Below, in pieces: positions 8,076-16,852 of a stretch of DNA of 64,000 bases. Position 1 is the first letter of the stretch. The number at the start of each line of letters is the position of its first letter. The stretch spans positions 744,001-808,000 of the forward strand of contig CP075528.1 in the NCBI GenBank assembly GCA_025808875.1. The letters are read 5' to 3'. Source of the stretch: Enhydrobacter sp. Its GTDB lineage: Bacteria; Pseudomonadota; Alphaproteobacteria; Reyranellales; Reyranellaceae. The position numbers and the translations under genes were made by a program. Under the pieces are notes generated by a model that was not told where the DNA came from, did not search any database, and was given only the letters and a program-made list of their open reading frames with translations.

Positions 8076-8181
8076 ATATCGAGGGATTAATCCTTATTTT
8101 GGTTATCTACTCAAGGCATAGTACCATTTTGCGTCCATGTACACTATACGTTGAATGCGCATTACTGTTCACACATGATAG

Positions 8182-8203
8182 CGACCCCGCTTTCGCGGGG
8201 TCG
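8182..8203 (-). terminator. Hairpin after the ArdC-like gene
   Basis: Perfect 9-bp stem CGACCCCGC (8182-8190) with GCGGGGTCG (8195-8203) and a GAAA loop on the minus strand, 4 bp beyond the stop of the minus-strand gene ending at 8207. There is no strong T run, so it may stabilise the transcript end rather than terminate by itself. Confidence 0.6.
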
Positions 8204-8206
8204 GAC

Positions 8207-9094
8207 TCAGTAAGAGCAAAGAAAGTCCACAGCTTGGTGGGCCGCCACTGACGCGGAGAAGATGGCGCGCTTGTCACACTTCAAAACCTTGAGCCAATCG
8301 GCAATATACGCTGCATGGTCTTGCCGGGGCTTGTTGGGCACTAGGAACTCGGCGCATAGGAAGGCCGCACCAAGCTCGGCCACAAGCTCCTCCATCGCGT
8401 AGGCTTCGTCACCGAAGCGGCCCGAGAGGTTGCGGGCCAGGCGGCGATGATGGCCCGTCCAGTGAACGAGCTCATGGAAGACGGTGCTGTAGTAGCCTTC
8501 CGTCGCGCTGCGCGTCGGCGATCCCTGGAACATGACCCGGTCCGGGACCAGGATGTAGTCGCCAAGGCGATCGTAGCAGGCCTTGTCGCCGGCCGAACGA
8601 ATGTCGGCGCCGGTGCAAAGCACAAACTCTTCGATTCGGTCGTGGTTCTGTATCCAGTCGACCGACTCGAGGCCCGGCACCTTCCACCCCTCCACCTGCG
8701 CGCCGTTGAAGACGAAGAACGCGCGAGCGACCAGGCGGTAGTCGGAGACGATGTCGCCGGTCTCGACATCCTCGGCCTCGAGCGGGATCTGCTTGTAGAA
8801 GACAACGACCGTCGCCTTCTCGCCCTTGCGCACCTGGGCGCCGACCTCCAGCCACTGCCGGTACGTCGCCCAGTACGGCGTGCGGTACTTTCGGTTCTTG
8901 GCCGCCGCCCACAGGATGAGCGTATTCACTCCGTGGTACGGCGTGCCGGTCAGGACATTGCGGGGAATGCCCTCGGGGATGCCGTGCCAGGGCATAAAGA
9001 ACTTGCCGGCCCCCGCCTCGATAGCTTGCACGATCTCGTCCGTGACGCGCTGGTGCAGGTCGAGGCGGGTCCGTTCGGCAGAAACGTCGTTCAT
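8207..9094 (-). CDS. ArdC-like antirestriction protein (ssDNA-binding, zinc metallopeptidase fold)
   Basis: A 295-aa protein with an N-terminal ssDNA-binding domain (MPWHGIPEGIPRNVLTGTPY, VNTLILW, GEKATVVVFYKQ) and a C-terminal zincin domain with HELVH at 207-211 and a downstream Glu-rich helix (AMEELVAELGAAFLCAEF). ArdC/TraC proteins bind incoming single-stranded DNA and protect it from restriction during conjugation. GGAGGA lies just before ATG 9094. It follows the XRE and RuvC-like genes on the same strand. This is a standard accessory gene of conjugative or mobilisable elements. Confidence 0.9.
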   Translation of the reverse strand: MNDVSAERTRLDLHQRVTDEIVQAIEAGAGKFFMPWHGIPEGIPRNVLTGTPYHGVNTLILWAAAKNRKYRTPYWATYRQWLEVGAQVRKGEKATVVVFYKQIPLEAEDVETGDIVSDYRLVARAFFVFNGAQVEGWKVPGLESVDWIQNHDRIEEFVLCTGADIRSAGDKACYDRLGDYILVPDRVMFQGSPTRSATEGYYSTVFHELVHWTGHHRRLARNLSGRFGDEAYAMEELVAELGAAFLCAEFLVPNKPRQDHAAYIADWLKVLKCDKRAIFSASVAAHQAVDFLCSY

Positions 9095-9145
9095 AGCGTC
9101 CTCCAGTCGGATGTCATGTCGCTGGAAGACGGGCCGTCACTCTCT

Positions 9146-9667
9146 CTAGGGCGGCTCCTCGGAGCTGGGCACGAAGGCGAAGTAGGTGAGGGCGAGCGCG
9201 GCGGCGTCGAAGAGCGCGAGGCGACGGTCTTCGGCGTTCCATGGCTTCCGCGGGCCGGGCAGATGGCGTGCGAAGGCTGGGATATTGGAGGCGATCATCT
9301 GCGCGATCTGCCGTTTCGTGACGGCACCGCTTTCGCTGAGCGTCTTCATCACCGTCTTTCGTGAATAGCACGCGAGGGGGATGTTCTCGGTGTGCGCATA
9401 GATGGCGATGAGCGAATACAGCCGCTTGATGCGCGGGTCGCGGCGACTCTTGGAGAGTACGCACTCCTCGATGACGACGACGTCTGGACGCATGGCATTG
9501 CAGAGGCGCTCGACGATCGCCAGGGCCTGTGCGTTCTTGTCTTTGCTCCGCAGGTGCTTCAAACCCCAGTCGATCGGCGAGAGCGGTGCCTCGAAATAAA
9601 CGAAAGCGAGGTCCTTGCTGGCTGGGAAGAGCGCGAGGACCAGCTCGTCCTGGGCGGCATACTTCAT
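9146..9667 (-). CDS. RuvC/RNase H-fold-like protein, first acidic motif atypical
   Basis: A 173-aa protein with a RuvC-like pattern: a first strand (VLALFPASKDLAFVYF), a central PDVVVIEE strand carrying acids, and a C-terminal helix with DAAALALTYFAF. Canonical RuvC starts with Asp in IxGIDPG; here the matching place reads ALFPAS, so the first metal ligand may be missing or shifted. It might resolve branched DNA of the element or be an inactive relative. Its start overlaps the XRE gene by 4 bp (ATGA), so the two are co-translated. Fold assignment is by pattern only. Confidence 0.5.
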   Translation of the reverse strand: MKYAAQDELVLALFPASKDLAFVYFEAPLSPIDWGLKHLRSKDKNAQALAIVERLCNAMRPDVVVIEECVLSKSRRDPRIKRLYSLIAIYAHTENIPLACYSRKTVMKTLSESGAVTKRQIAQMIASNIPAFARHLPGPRKPWNAEDRRLALFDAAALALTYFAFVPSSEEPP

Positions 9668-10017
9668 ACCCGCTTGCGGCGCGGGCGGTGGGCCGCCCGG
9701 GCGACGATGGCGCGGATAAAGGTCTTGGCCTGCTTGCCCCGTTCGGTGCGGTCCTTGGCCAACTGGCGCCGGAGGCGCCGTGCCCGCTTCAAGACCGCCT
9801 CTTCGACTTCCTGCACCAGGCCAGGAAACAGGTCCCGCGGCAAGGTGCCGAAGACGAGGTCATAGGCTAGGATTTCGTCTGCGTTGGGCCGGCGCAAGCC
9901 GCGCTCGACGCACGAGATTCGGCTGATAGCGGCGTGCGGCAACAGTGCCGCGAGCTCCTTCTGATACAACCCTGATTTCTTTCGCTGCGTGCGCAGCAAA
10001 CACTTCACTCTACTCAT
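9664..10017 (-). CDS. XRE-like helix-turn-helix regulator
   Basis: From ATG 10017 the product is 117 aa: MSRVKCLLRTQRKKSGLYQK, then ELAALLPHAAISRISCVERG, a Cro/CI-type helix-turn-helix, followed by a basic C-terminal half rich in Arg and Lys. The open frame extends to 10104, but the domain starts at this Met. It probably regulates the ArdC operon, of which it is the first gene. The AAGGCGGCAC motif lies about 76 bp upstream at 10093, where the promoter of this operon is expected. Confidence 0.75.
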   Translation of the reverse strand: MSRVKCLLRTQRKKSGLYQKELAALLPHAAISRISCVERGLRRPNADEILAYDLVFGTLPRDLFPGLVQEVEEAVLKRARRLRRQLAKDRTERGKQAKTFIRAIVARAAHRPRRKRV

Positions 10018-10092
10018 GATCATTTGAGCGAACGAGAGGAGGTTAGAGGCCCTCGTTGCCGCTCCTATCATGAGGCCTGCGCGCGCATCGCT

Positions 10093-10112
10093 AAGGCGGC
10101 ACAATTTCTCCT
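10093..10112 (-). promoter_or_regulatory. Copy of the 20-bp island motif (diverged)
   Basis: Plus strand reads AAGGCGGCACAATTTCTCCT, 16 of 20 matches to the exact 20-mer found at 11621-11640 and 26173-26192. All three precede minus-strand genes, here the XRE/RuvC-like/ArdC operon. Probably a shared promoter or operator. Confidence 0.55.
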
Positions 10113-10129
10113 GTGTGGAAATCGTCCGT

Positions 10130-10273
10130 CAGGGAGTTAGGGAGATAGGGAGGAGCATACGGGGTAGCTGTGCTTCGCATCGCTGCGCAACGGCCGGTCT
10201 CGCAAACGCGACGGGTGTCCCTTCCGGGACACCCGCTGCGTTCTCCCTATCTCCCTATCTCCCTAACTCCCTG
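10130..10273. repeat. Inverted arrays of an 8-bp iteron around a strong hairpin
   Basis: The right arm (10243-10273) is three and a half copies of CTCCCTAT/CTCCCTAA. The left arm (10130-10152) is the reverse complement over 23 bp. Between them lies a perfect 9-bp hairpin, GGGTGTCCC (10213-10221) with GGGACACCC (10226-10234). The block fills the gap between the ATPase gene and the XRE operon. Iterons next to a replication-type ATPase suggest an origin or a replication/partition control site; a large cruciform transcript terminator is the alternative. Confidence 0.6.
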
Positions 10274-10280
10274 TCCACAT

Positions 10281-11588
10281 CTAGACGGTCCGCTTCCACT
10301 CGTCGTCCGCGATGCCGTAGTACTTGAAGATTGCCGCGAGACGGTCGCGGTCCTTGAGCGAGACCGCCATCACGCCATTGGTCTTGTAGACGGGCAGCGA
10401 CAGGCGCGTGCGGACGATGTTGCTCACCTGGCGGCTGGTGACGGGTCGGTCGTATTCGTTGCCGAACCGTTCCTCGAAGTCACGCACGATTCCCTGGATC
10501 GGCAGGGTCGAGCCCTTCTCGGCGAGCATGCTGGCCGCGATCACTACAAGCACCTGGCCTTCCATCGAGCCTGACCGGTCGGCAAGCGCACCCACCTGCA
10601 TGCGCTCGGCGTAGCTCCAGATCGTTTCGACGACGTCGACGGTCGGGGCGATGGAGAGGAGCGGCAAAAGTATCTGGTTGAGGCGCGGCTCGAGGGCCGA
10701 GTCGGCAAGGTCCGGCTCTACCGCTACTCGAAAGCGCTCGCGGAAGCGGTACATGAGGAGCTTGGCGCGGAGTGCTCGTGCCTCCGCTTCCTGCTCGGCC
10801 GGCAGGCTGATCGGGAGGCCGGGCGGCAGCGTCCGGCCGGACATCTCTTCTGTCAGGAATCGGCTCTCGAGCGCCTTATCTTGGTACGCGCCGCGCATCG
10901 CGACGATCTTCGGTCCGAACACCGAATACGCACGCGGCTCGAACTCCTTGGATGGCCCCACCTGCGTACGCAGCACCGAGAAGCCTTTGATATTGCCATT
11001 GTTCAGGATCTTCACGAGCTCGGCCTTCTCGTCGGTGAAGCGGAAGTCTGCCTCGTCGAAAATCAGTGTCCCCTGGAAGCGGTCGAGGGTGTGAAAGATC
11101 GGCGAGACGGTCGAGGCCCCGCTCGCGAAGAAGCCCTTGTAGGCCAGGCTTCCGAAGACGATGAGGGCGCGGGTCTTGCCGGAGCCGTAGTTGCCGCGGA
11201 AGCGCAGGTACGGCAGCTCGTTGAAAGCGTCGTAGACCCAGCTCAGCAGAACGTAAGTAGCGGCTACTGTCGCGAACTCCGGCGACAGTGCCACGTATCG
11301 ACTGCCATAAGCGGCAATCTCCGCGATCAAGGCCTCCGCACTTTCGTATTCCTGAGGCGCCGGCGGCAGCTTGATCGCCTTGTGCCTGATGAGGTTGTGC
11401 GTGGCCGCAATGGGGACATACCGAATGCCGTCGTCGCTCCAGTCAGGCTGCACAGAGACACTGCCGTCGTGAGAGACCGCGAAGACCGTCTTCTCCTCCG
11501 GACCGTTCTGGATTGTCTCAACCAACATGCCGTCCCTCGTGATGGCGGACACGATCTTGATCGGCTTGGGCTGATTGGTCCGCTCCAT
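10281..11588 (-). CDS. P-loop ATPase, phage/plasmid helicase-like
   Basis: A 435-aa protein with Walker A GNYGSGKT (132-139) and Walker B LIFDEADF (Asp178-Glu179), flanked by an N-terminal ~120 residues without clear motifs and a C-terminal winged-helix-like region (RPVTSRQVSNIVRTRL). The arrangement, with FRGNYGSGKTRAL and a sensor-like segment around ILNNGNIKGFSVLR, recalls helicase/primase-associated ATPases of integrated plasmids. It probably acts on element DNA. The 20-bp motif lies 33 bp upstream of ATG 11588. Its 3' end abuts the iteron array. Confidence 0.7.
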   Translation of the reverse strand: MERTNQPKPIKIVSAITRDGMLVETIQNGPEEKTVFAVSHDGSVSVQPDWSDDGIRYVPIAATHNLIRHKAIKLPPAPQEYESAEALIAEIAAYGSRYVALSPEFATVAATYVLLSWVYDAFNELPYLRFRGNYGSGKTRALIVFGSLAYKGFFASGASTVSPIFHTLDRFQGTLIFDEADFRFTDEKAELVKILNNGNIKGFSVLRTQVGPSKEFEPRAYSVFGPKIVAMRGAYQDKALESRFLTEEMSGRTLPPGLPISLPAEQEAEARALRAKLLMYRFRERFRVAVEPDLADSALEPRLNQILLPLLSIAPTVDVVETIWSYAERMQVGALADRSGSMEGQVLVVIAASMLAEKGSTLPIQGIVRDFEERFGNEYDRPVTSRQVSNIVRTRLSLPVYKTNGVMAVSLKDRDRLAAIFKYYGIADDEWKRTV

Positions 11589-11620
11589 GCCACGATGCTA
11601 CGGAGTGCGAAGTCGACACC

Positions 11621-11640
11621 AAGGCGGCACGATTTTCACT
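11621..11640 (-). promoter_or_regulatory. 20-bp island motif, exact copy
   Basis: AAGGCGGCACGATTTTCACT on the plus strand, identical over all 20 bases to 26173-26192. It lies in the divergent gap between the minus-strand ATPase (ATG 11588) and the plus-strand recombinase operon (about 11687), so it could serve either or both. Confidence 0.7.
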
Positions 11641-11686
11641 CGCAACCGATTTTGCCGTCTACGACGTGGCCCGCGCAGACGTCAGC

Positions 11687-11917
11687 ATGTCCGGCATGAG
11701 TCAAGAGCAGCCGTACGTCGCGCCCTTCATCCGGCGGCGCATGCCGGATGCCTCTGAGGAGGACATCCTGGCGGCATCCGAAAACCTGCGGGCGTACCTC
11801 AAGCTGCTCTACGGTATCTTCCTGCACCAGGAGGTGGAGAAGCGGCATGGGGATTCGGAGACTCGCGAGCCGGATGCTAGATTCGGAGCGGATGGCACTC
11901 CGCCATCCTCGCTATGA
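11687..11917 (+). CDS. Small hypothetical protein coupled to the serine recombinase
   Basis: A 76-aa soluble protein (MSGMSQEQPYVAPFIRRRM, then DASEEDILAASENLRAYLKL, a helical stretch). Its stop overlaps the recombinase start by ATGA, so the pair is translationally coupled. Start choice is open between GTG 11666, ATG 11687 and ATG 11696, none with a clear ribosome binding site. Small partners next to large serine recombinases are often directionality factors, but nothing in the sequence proves this. Confidence 0.6.
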   Translation: MSGMSQEQPYVAPFIRRRMPDASEEDILAASENLRAYLKLLYGIFLHQEVEKRHGDSETREPDARFGADGTPPSSL

Positions 11918-13497
11918 AGAAGTACGTCGGATACGTCAGGGTTTCGACCGTCAAGCAAGGCCAGCTTGGCTCATCTCTGCAGGAACAGCGGGACGCCATT
12001 CTCGCTTTCTCCAAGCGCCATGACCTGGGTGTCGTCGAGTGGTTTGAGGACCGGGAAACCGCTGCCAAGAAGGGCCGCACGCAGTTCCTCAGGATGATGG
12101 CCATGCTTGAGAAGGGCAACGCTCAGGGCGTTATCCTTCACAAAATCGACCGCGGAGCGCGCAATCTCTGGGACTGGGCACGACTGCAGGACCTCATCGA
12201 CGCTGGCGTCGAGGTTCATTTCGCGCATGACAATCTTGATCTGAAATCGCGCGGCGGCCGGCTCGCTGCAGACATCCAAGCCGTCGTTGCGGCCGACTAC
12301 GTCCGCAACCTGCGTGATGAGGTCCGCAAGGGTATGCGTGGCAGACTCAAGCAAGGCCTCTACCCGTGGAAGGCGCCGACAGGCTACCTCGACCAAGGCA
12401 AGGCCAGACCCAAGACGATTGATCCAGTGAAAGGGCCGTTGGTGCGCGCGGCGTTCGAACTCTATGCGACGAAGCGCTTCTCATATCACACGCTCGCGCT
12501 GGAACTGCAACGAAAGGGCCTGCGAGCCAACAGCGGCAAGCCGCTTGCCCTCCATACGATGACACGCATTCTGCGCAACCCCTTCTATGTCGGCATCATT
12601 CGACTAGAGCGCACCGGTGAGGTCTTCCAAGGCATTCACGAGCCTCTCGTTGAGGCGCGCGTGTTCCAGCGTGTGCAGGACATCATCGACGGCCGAGAGA
12701 ACGTTCGCTCGGCTCACCATGTCTTCGCCTTCCGACGCTTGCTCACTTGCGGCCTATGCAAGTACGCGCTGACCGGAGAGCGCCAGAAGGGTCACGTCTA
12801 CTACCGCTGCCACACGCGCGGTTGCCGGACCACCGGCATTCGCGAAGAGGCGGTCGACGCCATACTCAGAGGAATCGTTTCTGGCATCCCGTTCTCACAA
12901 AGCGACCTCCAGGAGATGGATCCCTACATCGAGCGAGACGAACAGCTGTCGAAAGAGCAACAGGCTGCAGCGGTGGCCTCGCTGCGGCTCCGCATCGCTG
13001 CAATCCAGGACCGGGAGCGACGCCTCACCGACGCCTATCTCGACGCCAACATCGACCAGAACGCATATCACGAGCGACGTGCCACCTTGCTATCTGAACT
13101 CGCGCAGGCGCGGGATGAGCTGAAGGACGCGGAGGCCGGCTGCAATCCGATCAGCGATCGCATCAGAAAATTCTTCGAACTCCTGAGAACGGCTCAACTC
13201 GGCCCCGAATCGGGATCGGAGGAAGAATTTCGGGAAACGGTGCAAATCATGACTTCGAACCGCTCGCTGATCGGAGAAGAGCTAAGCATTGAGCCAAGAT
13301 CTCCGTTCAAGGAGATCATCCGTGACGCCGAATTGCTATTTGGTGCACCACATCGGAACGAGCTTCGAACCGTCGGCGCAACCGAATCACCAATGAGAGT
13401 AGGTGTCGATCGCCATGATCATTCGCTCGCGGCCGAGCGTTTCAGAATTCTATGCGCGCACCTTCGCGGGTGGGAGGGAGGCGGATTTTCAAACTGA
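11914..13497 (+). CDS. Large serine recombinase
   Basis: A 527-aa protein with the N-terminal resolvase catalytic domain (YVRVST, nucleophile Ser11; later DRGARN and a helix E), the recombinase domain (TGYLDQGKARPKTI, HTMTRILRNPFYVG), a zinc ribbon with CGLC and later Cys residues in YYRCHTRGC, and a coiled-coil segment (DRERRLTDAYLDANID). Such enzymes integrate or excise their own elements through attP/attB. It is a second integration system inside the tRNA-Phe island, so part of the island was probably a separate element. The last ~30 residues, after RVGVDRHD, look unusual for the family. Confidence 0.9.
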   Translation: MKKYVGYVRVSTVKQGQLGSSLQEQRDAILAFSKRHDLGVVEWFEDRETAAKKGRTQFLRMMAMLEKGNAQGVILHKIDRGARNLWDWARLQDLIDAGVEVHFAHDNLDLKSRGGRLAADIQAVVAADYVRNLRDEVRKGMRGRLKQGLYPWKAPTGYLDQGKARPKTIDPVKGPLVRAAFELYATKRFSYHTLALELQRKGLRANSGKPLALHTMTRILRNPFYVGIIRLERTGEVFQGIHEPLVEARVFQRVQDIIDGRENVRSAHHVFAFRRLLTCGLCKYALTGERQKGHVYYRCHTRGCRTTGIREEAVDAILRGIVSGIPFSQSDLQEMDPYIERDEQLSKEQQAAAVASLRLRIAAIQDRERRLTDAYLDANIDQNAYHERRATLLSELAQARDELKDAEAGCNPISDRIRKFFELLRTAQLGPESGSEEEFRETVQIMTSNRSLIGEELSIEPRSPFKEIIRDAELLFGAPHRNELRTVGATESPMRVGVDRHDHSLAAERFRILCAHLRGWEGGGFSN

Positions 13498-14051
13498 GCA
13501 AATCTTACCCCCTTCGCCTTGCTTGGTGATCGGCGAGAATTGGAATCGGTCGGTAGGTTGCTCGGTTTGACTGTGCTGGACCGCATCGTCTCGAGGAGCC
13601 ATCTGCCGGCCTGCGCCAATGGTGAACCGTCAAGCGCCGTCCATTGAGACGGCGCTTCGACGTTGAACAGAAGGCCTAGCAAGGGCCCGAAAAGGCAGAC
13701 GAGGTGTCATGGGGATTCATCCGTCGTCAATACGGCTAACCTTTTGGCGCCCTATCCCGGCCTTGAGATTGTGGGCGAGTGCCTTCTTGGCTCTTCTCCG
13801 CTCCCGTCTACACGAGCCTGGGAAGGGCGTCGTCCGCAAGTAGCTACACAGCATTCGGCAGCACACCATTGCCCCTGTCTAGGGGGCTAAGGCAGGCCGT
13901 CATCTCTATCGTCCTAGCAAGCGCCTCAGGCGACGGCAGTTGAGACCGGCTGTTCTAGCGGTCCCAGAAGTAGCTGGCCCTTCTCCGAGGTAGAATGGGT
14001 CGCTGGTCCAGTCTATCTACCTTGCTCTCGTGACAGAGGTACCCACATCTT
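13498..14051. other. Intergenic stretch, no supported gene
   Basis: About 550 bp between the recombinase and the HEPN gene. Short open frames on both strands show no family features and lack good starts. Being next to the recombinase, it could contain an attachment site, but no repeat partner was recognised. Confidence 0.5.
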
Positions 14052-15440
14052 ATGGCGCAAGACGAAATCGAGATCGGCGATGCTGTCACCTGTCGGGAAC
14101 AGGATACTGGCGAAGTCTGTGTGCTCCATGTGGGGGCCGACCGAATATGGGTGGAGTTCGTCGGCTTCGGTAAGCGCCCACCAATCAATGCCGATGCGCC
14201 GATCTACCTTCACACTGCCAAGGGTTGGGTCGTATCACTGTTTGGCAATATCGATTTCAGTTCAGCGATCTCTTCCTGGCGTCGAGGAGAAGTCGGCAGC
14301 ATCTATCGGCAACGCATCGAATCCAATCTAGCTCTTGCCGGCGAAACGCCTTGGCTTGCGACCGACCGCGTCCAGTCAGCTTCATTCCGCTTGGCACCCG
14401 ACTGCGACTTCCTGTGGCCACGAGACAGGGCCGCTGAAGTCGCCGAGACCTCGGTCGATGCGATACCGGACCGCAATATCTTCGTCCTACCTGTCGTCGG
14501 CGGCAGTATCAGTCTGGACTTTACTCTGCGTGGCGATCCCATTCGGAACAAATGGACGCCCGAACAGCCGTCGTTCACCGTCCGCTTCGACGACGGTATG
14601 CAGCCGCTCAACTGCCTCGACCGCATTTGGTACCTGCGGAGCCTGTTCGCGCTTCTAGCCTGGCGCGCCATACGCAGCGAGGGAGTATCGATGAGGCGCA
14701 TAGGCGCCGTTCAGAAGAGCTACTCGCACCGTGTGCTCACTCCCCAACTGAAGATGATGGGCACGGATGGAGCAAAGGCCATTCGACCAATCGCTGTCTC
14801 TGCCGAGGATGAGGCCGGGCGGACAGCGCTTCAAGCCGTATTGCGGGTTTGGCTTGACCGACAAGATCAGTGGGAGGAGGCGACTGGCCTGATGTGGCGT
14901 TCCCTGCAGCGGTTCTATCACGTCTCGGCCGAGCGAGCGGTGGACGCTTGCCGCTGGCACGAGGCCATCGAGCGCATGGAGGTTGGTGGATCGAGCCCAT
15001 CAGGAATGGAGGATGTCATCACGGCCGCCACTGCAATGGCAAGGGAGCGCAAGCTGCATGCCTATGTGGGCCGGATTAAGGGGGCCCTTGGCAACATCAG
15101 GGGTGAATCTCGCAAAGGACGTTTCCACCGCCTCGCGCATGATCTGAAGCAATGGATCGGATACAGCCTCTTCGACGACACAGGCATCAAGATGCTCATG
15201 GGGGCTTATGACGCCCGCAACAAGTCGGCCCACGGGACACTGGGAGACCTGTCTGACCCGAAAGTGCGCGAACTTTGGGGCAACCTCCTTGCGATGGAGG
15301 CATTCTGTGCCGCCCGTGCAATAGCAGGCTTGCCCCTCTCCGAGAGAGGTCGGGAACAGCTAAGTATGCACCCGTTGTTCAGAGCCTATCAGGACCTGCG
15401 GAAAGAGAGGGCGGGCGGTCGAATGACACCTGAGGCCTAG
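14052..15440 (+). CDS. ApeA-like HEPN-domain protein, putative abortive-infection RNase
   Basis: A 462-aa protein. The N-terminal ~250 residues are beta-rich with no catalytic motif. The C-terminal ~200 are helical and hold RNKSAH (Arg389 to His394), the RX4H active-site motif of HEPN ribonucleases. This two-part layout matches the anti-phage ApeA group, in which the N-terminal domain senses infection and the HEPN domain cleaves RNA. ATG 14052 starts the protein directly in the beta-rich domain. It stands next to two further HEPN-type genes and a nuclease system, which supports a defence role. It is a single gene with no obvious antitoxin. Confidence 0.65.
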   Translation: MAQDEIEIGDAVTCREQDTGEVCVLHVGADRIWVEFVGFGKRPPINADAPIYLHTAKGWVVSLFGNIDFSSAISSWRRGEVGSIYRQRIESNLALAGETPWLATDRVQSASFRLAPDCDFLWPRDRAAEVAETSVDAIPDRNIFVLPVVGGSISLDFTLRGDPIRNKWTPEQPSFTVRFDDGMQPLNCLDRIWYLRSLFALLAWRAIRSEGVSMRRIGAVQKSYSHRVLTPQLKMMGTDGAKAIRPIAVSAEDEAGRTALQAVLRVWLDRQDQWEEATGLMWRSLQRFYHVSAERAVDACRWHEAIERMEVGGSSPSGMEDVITAATAMARERKLHAYVGRIKGALGNIRGESRKGRFHRLAHDLKQWIGYSLFDDTGIKMLMGAYDARNKSAHGTLGDLSDPKVRELWGNLLAMEAFCAARAIAGLPLSERGREQLSMHPLFRAYQDLRKERAGGRMTPEA

Positions 15441-15670
15441 CCATCCTGCTCGAGTTCGAACAGCGCTCCCGGATCCAGATTCTTCGACAGCCATGCCATA
15501 TGGTGTTTCCGGAGCTCCTCGCGAAGTTCTGCCCTCAACTTGAGGTCATCCGGCGAGATGTACTGGGGCGTGAGCTCCTGACCCGGCTTCTGGTAGCGTG
15601 CAACGATGGTGGTGCGAGCAACCACAGCTCGGTAGCGCTCGTAGAGTTCTTTGCTCTTGGCAGCATTCAT
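15437..15670 (-). CDS. Small hypothetical protein, 77 aa
   Basis: From ATG 15670 the product is a charged, largely helical 77-aa protein (MNAAKSKELYERYRAVVART; later LRAELREELRKHHMAWLSKN). Its 3' end converges on the HEPN gene with a 4-bp overlap of stops. No family is recognised. A convergent small gene beside a HEPN RNase could be an antidote, but this is only positional. Confidence 0.5.
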   Translation of the reverse strand: MNAAKSKELYERYRAVVARTTIVARYQKPGQELTPQYISPDDLKLRAELREELRKHHMAWLSKNLDPGALFELEQDG

Positions 15671-15772
15671 TCTTTCAGTGTACCGCCGCCTCACTCCTGA
15701 TGCATCCCCCGACGAAATGAACATCCGCATCCCAACGCACTTGGCTTCATTCGCGGGCGCCCGATTGGATGC

Positions 15773-16747
15773 TTAGGGCGTGTGCGGTTTCCCAACCAGC
15801 GTGCGTGCGGTCCGATTATCGTGAAGTGCCTTCTCAAGCAGCTCCCTGTCTTTCCGGCCAAAATCGATGTTCTCACCTATCCACGTCAGCACTCTTGCTG
15901 CGCTGTTCTCGACCTTTGGGTCCTGAGTGCTCGCCCGTAGGAGACGAAACCAATCCACGAGAGGGGGCGCATGGGACGCGGAAAACGTCAAGGGCAGGTC
16001 GTGCTCTTTCTCCGGGGCGAACGGAACGTTGAAAAGGAGGACCGTGCTGCGACGCGGATCATCTTTCGGTCCTTCTATGAGTTCCTCCAATGGCCAAGCA
16101 TTGACCTTCCATTCACGTTTGTTCAGGTCCAGCAGCTTCTTGTTGTTGGTTCTGATGGGCTCGCCGCCAGCGACGGGCATCTCTAGGTAGAACGGTCGGC
16201 AGCAGCGACGGACTTGCCAGACCAGTTGATCTAGCTTGAATAGTTCATCGTCCAGAAGCCAGTAGCCGTACGTCGCGTATCGATTATGCGCCGAGCCAAA
16301 GCGATTTAGTCGGGCGACGAACTCATCAATCGACTCGCTAAACCAGCGCAGCCCCTTGGTCGGCGGCCGCGCAAATCTGGTCTTAAGTAGGCTGCCCGCA
16401 ACCTGCCTAACCGCCTCGTGGAGTCGCACAACGTCGTGCCGGTAGTCCTTGGCGGGCAAGCCGTTCATTAATAGGACTGCCTTGTAGTACTTCTCGAGGG
16501 AATGCAGGGCCAGCCAGTAGAAGTCGAACGGCAACCGGAGGAAGTAGGCTGACCGGGCGAGGATGTAATTGCCATCGGCTGTGGCAACGAACATGCGTCG
16601 CACGACTTCATTCGTATATGCCTTAAGTCGATAGTCGCGGGCGTCCCTCCTCCGCAGCGGTAGCCTCAACATCGTAGGAGGACCCTTCTTCTTTTGTGGA
16701 TGCTTCATGGTTGGTCTCGATGACGCGGGTGCTTTCGCGGATGACAT
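15773..16747 (-). CDS. HEPN-type protein with a long C-terminal extension
   Basis: A 324-aa protein. Residues about 55-190 read as a HEPN fold: YWLALHSLEKYYKAVLLMNG resembles the HEPN pattern of a helix ending E-K-x-x-K-A-x-L, followed by YRHDVVRLHEAV and RFGSAH (RX4H). The C-terminal ~130 residues are unassigned. HEPN proteins bind nucleotides or cleave RNA. Starts at 16747 or the internal Met at 16708 are both possible. It is oriented opposite to the neighbouring ApeA-like gene. Confidence 0.55.
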   Translation of the reverse strand: MSSAKAPASSRPTMKHPQKKKGPPTMLRLPLRRRDARDYRLKAYTNEVVRRMFVATADGNYILARSAYFLRLPFDFYWLALHSLEKYYKAVLLMNGLPAKDYRHDVVRLHEAVRQVAGSLLKTRFARPPTKGLRWFSESIDEFVARLNRFGSAHNRYATYGYWLLDDELFKLDQLVWQVRRCCRPFYLEMPVAGGEPIRTNNKKLLDLNKREWKVNAWPLEELIEGPKDDPRRSTVLLFNVPFAPEKEHDLPLTFSASHAPPLVDWFRLLRASTQDPKVENSAARVLTWIGENIDFGRKDRELLEKALHDNRTARTLVGKPHTP

Positions 16748-16852
16748 TGCTGGTAGGCGGCGGTCATAGAACGGCAGGGCCCAGTCGTAGCGGTTCTCGA
16801 ATGAAATTGAGCAGCTTTCGCGATAGAATTGCCATATCAGAGCTCAACCGCC

